DNA of 36,169 nucleotides from Burkholderiaceae bacterium (GTDB lineage Bacteria; Pseudomonadota; Gammaproteobacteria; Burkholderiales; Rhodocyclaceae): positions 1 through 36,169 of the forward strand of contig JAIPCT010000028.1 in assembly GCA_021738065.1 (NCBI GenBank), in the 5' to 3' direction. Under the pieces are notes generated by a model. That model made no database searches, was not told the DNA's origin, and saw only the letters and a program-made list of their open reading frames with translations. The position numbers and the translations under genes are program-made. Below, piece by piece: positions 29,834 through 36,169 of the stretch. Each line of letters starts with the position of its first letter. Position 1 is the stretch's first letter.

Positions 29834-30900
29834 AGTTCGCCCTGTTTACCACTAATCTCGCCGGCGGCGGCGCGGAGAAGGCGCTGGCCAAGATCGCCGG
29901 CGGGCTCGCGGCGCGCGGCCACGAGGTGGATTTCATCGTTTGCGAAGATGCCGGCCAACACGCGGCGCCCGCCGATTGCCGCTTTCATGCCTTGTCCGCA
30001 CGCGCCGGCCATGGCTGGCTGGGCCGGCGCTTGCTGGCCTCGCGTTTGTCCCGTTTGCTGAAATCGAATCCGCCGGATCTACTGGTGTCGACGCTGCCTT
30101 TCGCCGACGAAGTAGCGGCACTGGTGCGTGTCCGCCGTCATGTCTGTCGCATTGCCAATACCCTCTCGGCCGAGATCGCGCGCCTGCCGCTGACCAAAGC
30201 CAAACGTCGTGCCGCGCGCTATCACGAACTCTACGGCGCGCGCCGGCTGGTGGCGGTGTCGCAGGGCGTGGCCGCTGACCTGCAGACACAATTCGGCATC
30301 GCCGCCGATGCGCTGCGGGTGATCGCCAATCCTTTCGATTTCGCCGCGATCCGCGCCCTCTCGGCTGAAGCCTGCGCGGCGCGGCCGACCGAACCCTACA
30401 TCCTGCACATCGGCCGCTTTGCCGCACAAAAGCGCCACGACCTGCTGCTGGCCGCATTCGCCCGGGCCGAGTTGCCCCACCATCTGGTGCTGCTGACGCC
30501 GCCGGAGCCGAAGCTGGCGGCGCTGATCGCGCAACACGGGCTCGAGCGCCGTGTCACCATCGCCGACTTTCAGGCCAACCCCTATCCCTGGATGGCGGGC
30601 GCCGAACTGCTGGTGTTGTGCTCCGACCATGAAGGCCTGCCCAATGTGCTGATCGAGGCGCTGGCCTGCGGCACACGCGTGGTGAGCACTGACTGCCCCT
30701 CGGGTCCGCGCGAAATTCTGCGCGGCGAACTGGCGCAATGGCTGCTGCCCTGCAACGACGTCGAGGCCTTGGCGCGAACCCTGCGCGCCGCGCTCGACGC
30801 ACCGAAGCCGTCGACGGATGTCGTCGCCGGGGCGCTGGCGCCCTACGGCGCCGATGGCGCGCTCGACGCCTGGGAAGCGCTGGCGCGGGAGGCGTTCTGA
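29830..30900 (+). CDS. Glycosyltransferase family 4
   Basis: 356 residues, GT-B fold. It begins MKFALFTTNLAGGGAEKAL, the usual GT4 acceptor loop. The C-terminal half has ILHIGRFAAQKRHDLLLAAFA, LLVLCSDHEGLPNVLIEALACGTRVVSTDCPSGPREIL, the EX7E motif and donor region of this family. The last base of its stop is the A of the AsnB start (TGATG). Confidence 0.9.
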   Translation: MKFALFTTNLAGGGAEKALAKIAGGLAARGHEVDFIVCEDAGQHAAPADCRFHALSARAGHGWLGRRLLASRLSRLLKSNPPDLLVSTLPFADEVAALVRVRRHVCRIANTLSAEIARLPLTKAKRRAARYHELYGARRLVAVSQGVAADLQTQFGIAADALRVIANPFDFAAIRALSAEACAARPTEPYILHIGRFAAQKRHDLLLAAFARAELPHHLVLLTPPEPKLAALIAQHGLERRVTIADFQANPYPWMAGAELLVLCSDHEGLPNVLIEALACGTRVVSTDCPSGPREILRGELAQWLLPCNDVEALARTLRAALDAPKPSTDVVAGALAPYGADGALDAWEALAREAF

Positions 30901-32750
30901 TGTGCGGCATCCTGCTCACCGTCGGCGAGGCTTTCCGCAGCGAATTCGACGCCGCGCTGGCCAGCCTCAAGTCGCGCGGCCCCGACGCCAGCGAGGTGTT
31001 GGCCCACGGCGGTGCGCTGCTCGGCCATGCGCGGCTGGCGGTGATCGACATCAGCGGCGGGCGTCAGCCGATGACGGCGGCAAACGGCCGGCTGGCGATG
31101 GTTTACAACGGCGAGATCTACAATTTCGCCGCCCTGCGCCGCGAACTCGAAGCTGCCGGCCACGCTTTCGCCACCCGCTCGGACAGCGAAGTGCTGCTGA
31201 CCGGCTACCTGCACTGGGGCGAAGCCGTGCTGGAAAAGCTCGATGGCATGTTCGCCTTCGCCATTCACGACCGGCAGGAAGGCAGCGTCTTTCTTGCTCG
31301 CGACCGCCTTGGCATCAAGCCGCTGTTCTGGGGCGAGCATCAGGGGAATCTTGTCGCCGCGTCGACGCTGGCGCCGTTCTTCGCCTTCCCGTCCTTCCCC
31401 AAAAAACTCGACGCCGAAGGCCTGCGCGACTATCTGGCGTTTCAGACGCCGCTGGCGCCGCGCACTCTGGTGCGCGACATCCATGCCCTGCCGCCGGGCG
31501 CCTGCTTGAAGTGGAAAGTCGGCGCTGGCGGTACGGTGCGAAAATGGTGGACGATTCCCGATGCGACGGAAAGCGTGCCCGACCATGAAACGCTTGTCGC
31601 CGAGACTGACCGTCTGCTGGCGCAAGCCGTCAAGGCTCAGCTCGTCGCCGACGTGCCGCTGGGCGCCTTTCTTTCCGGCGGCATCGACAGCAGCCTGGTG
31701 GTGCATTACATGGCGCAGGCCGGCGCGTTTTCCACAACACGCGCGCTGAAGACCTTCAGCGTGCGCTTCGCCGAGGCCGGCTTCGACGAAAGCCCGCACG
31801 CCCAAGCCGTGGCCGAACGCTATGGCACCGAGCATCACGTGCTCGACGCGCCGGAACTGACTGCGGCGACGCTCGCGGCGGCACTCGCCGATCTCGACCA
31901 GCCGCTGGCCGACCCCGCCTACATTCCCACCTGGGCGCTGTCGCGCCTGACGCGGCAGCATGTCACCGTGGCCCTGTCGGGCGACGGTGGCGACGAACTT
32001 TTTGGCGGCTATCCGCGCTTTCTCGATACCGCCGATCGACATCCGGACAGCCTTGGCAAGCGAATGCTGCGCGCCATGCGCGCACGCGGACTTGCTCCCG
32101 CCAGCCTCACCAGCCGCATGCTCGCCGGAGCGGACCTGCTGCTGTATCGCCGCGTGGAACTCGGCGACTATCCGGGAAGCCGCAAGGACCTGCGTCGCTA
32201 TCTGATACCGGAAGTCGCCCGTGCCGCGCGTCCGCAAGCCACGCTGGAACTCTGGCGCGATCTGGCCGCGCGCCACGGTGCATACGATCGCGGCGCCTTG
32301 CTGCGCGCCGACCTGTGGACCTATCTTTCGGAGAACTGTCTGCAAAAGACCGACCGCGCCAGCATGGCTCACGGCCTGGAAGTGCGCGTGCCGCTGCTGG
32401 CCAATGCGCTGCAGGAGCGCATGCTGCGCCTGCCGGCGGCAGTGCATTTCGACGGCGGTGGTGGCAAGGCCATCCTGCGCGCGTTGGCCCGCAAGCACCT
32501 GCCCGAACAAGTCTGGAACCGCGAGAAGCACGGCTTCTCGGTGCCGCTGCGCGGCAACCTGGCGGGTCCGTGGCGCGACTGGGTCGAGGCGCAGGTCGCG
32601 GCTGCGCCTGCGCGCGCGCCGTGGCTGGCGGCCGGCGCGCTCGCCGCCTTGTGGCAGGAGGCGCGGCAGGGGCGGGGCAACGTGCGCCTGATGTACACTT
32701 TCGCCGTGCTGCTGGCCTGGCTCGAAACGCATCCGCTGGAACCGACGTGA
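30900..32750 (+). CDS. Asparagine synthetase-like amidotransferase (AsnB family)
   Basis: 616 residues. The N-terminal Ntn glutaminase domain has the nucleophile Cys2 (MCGILLTVG), then [33 protein letters not shown] and SDSEVLL. The synthetase domain has the pyrophosphate motif [15 protein letters not shown] (residues about 257-271) and the later [16 protein letters not shown] and [18 protein letters not shown]. Within an LPS cluster, such enzymes often amidate a sugar acid or an amino acid on a glycan rather than make free asparagine. Which applies here is not known. I start at 30900 because Cys2 must follow the initiator. Confidence 0.92.
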   Translation: MCGILLTVGEAFRSEFDAALASLKSRGPDASEVLAHGGALLGHARLAVIDISGGRQPMTAANGRLAMVYNGEIYNFAALRRELEAAGHAFATRSDSEVLLTGYLHWGEAVLEKLDGMFAFAIHDRQEGSVFLARDRLGIKPLFWGEHQGNLVAASTLAPFFAFPSFPKKLDAEGLRDYLAFQTPLAPRTLVRDIHALPPGACLKWKVGAGGTVRKWWTIPDATESVPDHETLVAETDRLLAQAVKAQLVADVPLGAFLSGGIDSSLVVHYMAQAGAFSTTRALKTFSVRFAEAGFDESPHAQAVAERYGTEHHVLDAPELTAATLAAALADLDQPLADPAYIPTWALSRLTRQHVTVALSGDGGDELFGGYPRFLDTADRHPDSLGKRMLRAMRARGLAPASLTSRMLAGADLLLYRRVELGDYPGSRKDLRRYLIPEVARAARPQATLELWRDLAARHGAYDRGALLRADLWTYLSENCLQKTDRASMAHGLEVRVPLLANALQERMLRLPAAVHFDGGGGKAILRALARKHLPEQVWNREKHGFSVPLRGNLAGPWRDWVEAQVAAAPARAPWLAAGALAALWQEARQGRGNVRLMYTFAVLLAWLETHPLEPT

Positions 32751-33307
32751 ACCCGATCAAGCATTTCCTGTTTGTCATGCAACAGCGGCGCGCCGGCAAT
32801 CGCGTCTCCTTCGCCGCCTACCTCAAGGGCCACGAAAGGATCGCGCTTGGCAGCGGCTGCAAGATCCACGCCGCTGCCTCGGTGGATGCAACGCGCAGCC
32901 CCGGTGTGCGCTTCGGCGACAAGGTCACGCTCAATCGCTACGCCTACGTGCAGGGCGGCAATGGCGGCGTGCGGCTGGGCGACCGGGTCGAGATCAACAA
33001 CTTCAGCATCGTCAATGGCACCGGCGGCGTCGATATCGGCGCCGACACGCTGGTCGGTCCCGGCGTGCGCATCATCTCCTACCAGCATCAATACGCACGC
33101 GGCGCGACGATTCGCTCGCAGCCGGTGCTTGCGCTGCCGATACGCATCGGCTGCGATGTCTGGCTGGGCGCCAATTCGATCATTCTGGCCGGCGTCACGA
33201 TAGGCGACGGCGCGATAGTCGCCGCAGGTGCCGTGGTGCGCGAGAATGTTCCGGCTTACGCGGTGGTTGCCGGCGTGCCGGCGGCGATCAAAAAATACAG
33301 GGAATAA
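32747..33307 (+). CDS. Hexapeptide-repeat acyltransferase
   Basis: 186 residues with left-handed beta-helix hexapeptide repeats along most of its length ([84 protein letters not shown]). The [15 protein letters not shown] and VAGVPA segments are those of the CysE/LacA/NodL group. It may O- or N-acetylate a sugar of the cluster. The start is GTG at 32747, overlapping the AsnB stop. Confidence 0.9.
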   Translation: MNPIKHFLFVMQQRRAGNRVSFAAYLKGHERIALGSGCKIHAAASVDATRSPGVRFGDKVTLNRYAYVQGGNGGVRLGDRVEINNFSIVNGTGGVDIGADTLVGPGVRIISYQHQYARGATIRSQPVLALPIRIGCDVWLGANSIILAGVTIGDGAIVAAGAVVRENVPAYAVVAGVPAAIKKYRE

Positions 33308-33310
33308 TTC

Positions 33311-34024
33311 ATGCGCAGCAATGGCCGCACCGCACGCAGACTCAGAAAACTCGCCTGGCGTTTCAGCCAGCCCGACTGGGCCGACAATCACGGCATCATG
33401 CTGCCGGTGAAACACACACAGGTCTCGCCGGGTATTGCCCGCGAGATCTACCTCGGCGACTACGAGGCGAAGGAAATCGAGATCATCTCCAGGCGCCTCG
33501 CGGTCGATGACATCGTCTTCGAGGTTGGCGCCGGCCTCGGCTTTCTCTCGGCGTATTGCGCCAAACGCACCGGAGGCGAGCGCGTGTTTGCCTACGAGGC
33601 CAATCCCGAGCTGATTCCGCTGATCCGCGAAACCCACGCCAGGAACGGCGTCGCGCCAACGCTGATCAACGCCCTGCTGGCGAAGGGCGAGGGTGAGCGC
33701 GAGTTCCATCTTGAAGACGATTTCTGGGCCTCCTCCGCGCATCGCACCGGCGGGCGCGCCATCACCGTCAAGCAGCTCGATCTCAACAGCGAACTGGCGC
33801 GCATCAAGCCCGGCTTCCTGATCGTGGACATCGAAGGCGGCGAAGCGGAGTTTTTTGCCGGCGCCGAACTTGCAACCGTGAACAAGATTTGCGTCGAGAC
33901 TCACCCCGACGTGCTCGGTGACCGCGTACTGTCGGAGATGTTCGCCGGCTTGGTGGCCAAGGGCTTTGCCCTCGACTTCTCATTGATCCGCAAGAACGTG
34001 TTCTTCTTTCATCGCGCCGCATGA
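33311..34024 (+). CDS. FkbM family methyltransferase
   Basis: 237 residues. The family segments are VFEVGAGLGFLSAYCAK (SAM-binding), VFAYEANPELIPLIRE, LIVDIEGGEAEFFAGAEL and the ending FSLIRKNVFFFHR. FkbM proteins methylate hydroxyls of sugars and macrolides; within a polysaccharide cluster a sugar O-methyl is the likely product. The ATG at 33311 has AGGGAA upstream, three bases after the acyltransferase stop. Its stop overlaps the ATG of a 37-residue ORF. Confidence 0.88.
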   Translation: MRSNGRTARRLRKLAWRFSQPDWADNHGIMLPVKHTQVSPGIAREIYLGDYEAKEIEIISRRLAVDDIVFEVGAGLGFLSAYCAKRTGGERVFAYEANPELIPLIRETHARNGVAPTLINALLAKGEGEREFHLEDDFWASSAHRTGGRAITVKQLDLNSELARIKPGFLIVDIEGGEAEFFAGAELATVNKICVETHPDVLGDRVLSEMFAGLVAKGFALDFSLIRKNVFFFHRAA

Positions 34025-34134
34025 GCACAAGCCGCCGGGACGCCTCAAGAGTGGCGCAGCCAACGCACCGAGCCGCAAGGCGATCCGGTGCCAACCCTTG
34101 CCGCGACCGGGCCGGGGAGAGGATCGTCCGTTGA
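34021..34134 (+). CDS. Arg-rich 37-residue ORF bridging two genes
   Basis: Starts with an ATG overlapping the FkbM stop (ATGA). It ends with a TGA overlapping the TTG I chose for the next gene (TTGA). It reads MSTSRRDASRVAQP... and is Arg/Ala/Ser-rich (11 Arg), low in hydrophobic residues, and has no recognised domain. The overlap at both ends suggests that it relays ribosomes between the two genes, or that a spacer element entered the operon without breaking coupling. It may not have a function as a protein. Confidence 0.4.
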   Translation: MSTSRRDASRVAQPTHRAARRSGANPCRDRAGERIVR

Positions 34135-35105
34135 CTGTTCGCGACGTCCTGTTGTTCGCCCATGGCAGCCTGCATCCGGCCTTGCGCCGCGAGCTGGCGG
34201 CACGCGGCCTCGAGCTGCGTGAAAGTCGGCGCTGGCAGGACGCCGATCGCAGCGAACCGCAGCGCATTCTCGGTGCCTATACCTGGTTCTATGAAGGACT
34301 GCGCCATCCGCTGACGACATGGCGCATGCATCGCTTCCTGCGCCGCCTTGGAATTCCGCTTTTCGTCTGGAACCAGGATGCGCCGCACTACCTGAACCGG
34401 GCCGGCTGGCGGCTGGACTGGCTGGACCGCGCCCGCCTGTATGACATCTATGCCACGCACAGCCTGGTCGACTGTCGCCGTTTTGCCGACAGCGTGCTGT
34501 ATCTCGCCAATGCGGCCGATACCGACCGTTACCACTTGCGCGGCGCGACGCTCGAAGCACTGCGCGATCCGGCGGGCTATGAGTGCGACGTGAGTTTCTT
34601 CGGCGCCATGGACGGTGCGCGCTACAAGGAAATGCAGGCTCGCCAGGACTTCTTCGACGCGCTGGGTGTGCGCCTGGGCGCGCTCGGTATCCGCTTCCTG
34701 TTTCGCGAATCGGCTGGCATGAGCGTGGAAGATCAAATCACGCTGATCCAGAAGAGCCGCATCAACCTTAACTTCGGCGCCGCCTGCGACTACGGCGCCC
34801 CCGTGGCCTCCGGCCTGCCCGAGCGCTGTTACGGTATCCCGGCTTGCGGCGGTTTTCTGCTCAGCGACCGGCGCACCCATGCTCGCGACGATTTCACGCC
34901 AGGCGAAAATTGGGCCGAATTTGACGGACTGGACGATTGCGTGGCGAAGATCGAATACTGGCTGGCGAATTTCGCTGCGGCGCGCCAACTGGCCGAGCGT
35001 TGCTACGCCCATGTCATGGCGCGCCACACCTACGCGCATCGCGCGGCGACGCTGCACCATGCCTTGGCGGACTGGCACGCCGACAAGCGCGGCGTCATGC
35101 CATGA
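34131..35105 (+). CDS. CgeB-like glycosyltransferase
   Basis: 324 residues from the TTG at 34131. It resembles the CgeB-type GT-B proteins: an N-terminal GSLHPALRRELAARG region, VWNQDAPHYLNRAGWRLDWL and ATHSLVDCRRFAD, then VSFFGAMDGARYKEMQARQDFFDAL, a SRINLNFG block and RCYGIPACGGFLLSDRR..FTPGEN, the Glu-containing donor block. The start is uncertain: no ATG or GTG lies in a good position, and TTG at 34131 is favoured by GGAGAGGA about five bases upstream and by the overlap with the preceding ORF; TTG at 34098 is an alternative. A copy of the GAAAGTCGGCGCTG motif is at 34221. Confidence 0.8.
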   Translation: MTVRDVLLFAHGSLHPALRRELAARGLELRESRRWQDADRSEPQRILGAYTWFYEGLRHPLTTWRMHRFLRRLGIPLFVWNQDAPHYLNRAGWRLDWLDRARLYDIYATHSLVDCRRFADSVLYLANAADTDRYHLRGATLEALRDPAGYECDVSFFGAMDGARYKEMQARQDFFDALGVRLGALGIRFLFRESAGMSVEDQITLIQKSRINLNFGAACDYGAPVASGLPERCYGIPACGGFLLSDRRTHARDDFTPGENWAEFDGLDDCVAKIEYWLANFAAARQLAERCYAHVMARHTYAHRAATLHHALADWHADKRGVMP

Positions 35106-36094
35106 GCACGCCGCAGCTCTCGCCGCTTCTCTCGCTTGTAGTTCCGGTGTACAACGTCGCGCCCTACCTGCCGCGCTGTCTGGAAAGTCTCGCCGCGCTG
35201 AATCCGCCGGCCGACGAGATCGTCGTCGTCGATGACGGTTCGACCGATGACTGCGCGGCCATCCTCGCCGAGTTCGCCCCGCGCCTGCCGCAAATGCGCG
35301 TGATCCGCCAGGAGAACGGCGGGCTGTCCGCGGCGCGCAACACGGGACTCGATGCGGCGCGCGGCAAGTACCTGGCCTTTGTCGATTCGGACGATTTCGT
35401 CGCTGCCGACGCGTATGCCGAAGCGCTGCGCCTGGCGGAGGCGGAGCAACTCGACATGGTGCTGCTCAATGCAGACTACCATTTCGAGGGACGTCAGGCC
35501 GACTACGCGATCTATGCCGATGTGTCGGGCACGACGGACATCGTTCCCGGTCGCGAATGGCTGCGCCAGCGCTTTCGCGCCGGGCGCATGCTGCACATGG
35601 TGTGGATGCATCTCTACCGCCGTGACTTCATCGAGCAACATGGATTCCGCTTCGTGCCGCGCCTGATCCATGAGGACGTGATCTGGACCACGCGGGCGCT
35701 GCTGGCGGCGCCGCGCGTGCGCTACACCGGGCATGTCGCCGTGCAATACCGGATTCCGCTACGGACCTTCAACGCAGAGCAAAGCCAGTTGCGGCTGCAA
35801 TCCATCGTCGATAGCAGCGTGATCAATGCCGCTACCCTGGCCGAGATGAGCGCGGAGCTGCACCAAGACCCGGAACTGCGCCACCTGCTCGACCAGCATC
35901 TGGTCGACGGCGCACTGTCGGTGTTCCACAAGCTGGCGAAAATGCCGGATCGAAAGCTGGCGACAGCGACACTGGTCCGCTTGCGCCGCGAAGGCTTCCT
36001 GCATCTGCTCTGGCGTCACGCGCATCACTTTGCCCAACAACGCAGGATTGCCCGCCACTGGCTGCGCTCCTGGCTGGCGGGAGCCGGCAGATGA
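35102..36094 (+). CDS. Glycosyltransferase family 2
   Basis: 330 residues. GT-A fold with the family's VSLVVPVYN-type start (LSLVVPVYNVAPYLPRCLESL), VVVDDGSTDD, GGLSAARNTGLDAARGKYLAFVDSDDF (the DxD-like DSD, residues about 95-97) and an acidic HEDVIWT later. It elongates a glycan with an unknown sugar. The ATG at 35102 overlaps the upstream stop, and its stop overlaps the ATG of the next gene. Confidence 0.92.
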   Translation: MSTPQLSPLLSLVVPVYNVAPYLPRCLESLAALNPPADEIVVVDDGSTDDCAAILAEFAPRLPQMRVIRQENGGLSAARNTGLDAARGKYLAFVDSDDFVAADAYAEALRLAEAEQLDMVLLNADYHFEGRQADYAIYADVSGTTDIVPGREWLRQRFRAGRMLHMVWMHLYRRDFIEQHGFRFVPRLIHEDVIWTTRALLAAPRVRYTGHVAVQYRIPLRTFNAEQSQLRLQSIVDSSVINAATLAEMSAELHQDPELRHLLDQHLVDGALSVFHKLAKMPDRKLATATLVRLRREGFLHLLWRHAHHFAQQRRIARHWLRSWLAGAGR

Positions 36095-36169
36095 TGGCGG
36101 CGGAAGCGATGGCGTGGTTCTGGCGGGTCTGGCTCGCCACGATTGTTTTCGTCTTTCCCATTCCGCATA
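36091..36169 (+). CDS. Start of a membrane protein, possibly O-antigen ligase (cut by the window)
   Basis: Only 26 codons are visible: MMAAEAMAWFWRVWLATIVFVFPIPH. A hydrophobic helix follows a short N-terminus, and the FPIPH ending is reminiscent of O-antigen ligase (WaaL/RfaL) proteins in betaproteobacteria, which is also what this cluster lacks. Its ATG overlaps the GT2 stop. The name is a guess from context. Confidence 0.45.
   Translation, partial: MMAAEAMAWFWRVWLATIVFVFPIPH

Overview
The window looks like a chromosomal segment of a high-GC betaproteobacterium, probably of the Rhodocyclales or a nearby group. I infer this from the gene families: the betaproteobacterial-type GshA with GshB, the MetX-MetW pair, a PTS made only of an EIIA, HPr and EI, and DUF2782 next to polA. 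It holds no rRNA, tRNA, CRISPR, phage or intact insertion sequence. Most genes are housekeeping. The rightmost 13 kb is an envelope polysaccharide locus that runs off the right edge.

Left part (1-8.4 kb): methionine and sulfur metabolism. metH (minus strand, C-terminus beyond the left edge) is preceded by what reads as an S-adenosylhomocysteine (SAH) riboswitch behind a TATAAT box. metX and metW lie further right, also on the minus strand. The metX leader carries a convincing SAM-II pseudoknot followed by an intrinsic terminator and is driven by a TTGACA promoter. Two rhodanese proteins (one exported, one cytoplasmic), a lipoprotein, a DUF2147 protein and a small basic protein lie between them. 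The expected logic is that SAH turns up re-methylation of homocysteine and SAM shuts down homoserine acylation.

Middle part (8.4-20.5 kb), almost all on the minus strand: a regulatory PTS (EIIA-Man, HPr, EI); a glutathione operon (gshA, gshB) that continues by overlaps into apbE and a small membrane protein; a molybdate uptake operon (modABC) with a one-domain ModE and two nearly identical candidate ModE operators; an orphan N6-adenine DNA methyltransferase; a DUF2782 protein; and a LOG-family protein. Three copies of a CCACGGAG-type long inverted repeat sit just beyond the 3' ends of three of these transcription units.

Right part (20.5-36.2 kb), plus strand: polA, a composite palindromic element, then msbA and a tightly overlapping cluster: carbamoyltransferase, two GT4 glycosyltransferases, a methyltransferase, a GT9 heptosyltransferase-like protein, an AsnB-type amidotransferase, a hexapeptide acyltransferase, an FkbM methyltransferase, a CgeB-like glycosyltransferase, a GT2 glycosyltransferase and the first codons of a membrane protein that may be the O-antigen ligase. 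Nearly every junction is a 4-base or longer overlap, so this is probably one translationally coupled operon building and decorating the LPS core or O-antigen.

Signals not explained by ordinary genes include a 14-16-base motif (consensus CTGAAAGTCGGCGCTG) repeated in different reading frames and between genes, and two tiny ORFs that couple by overlap to their downstream genes.
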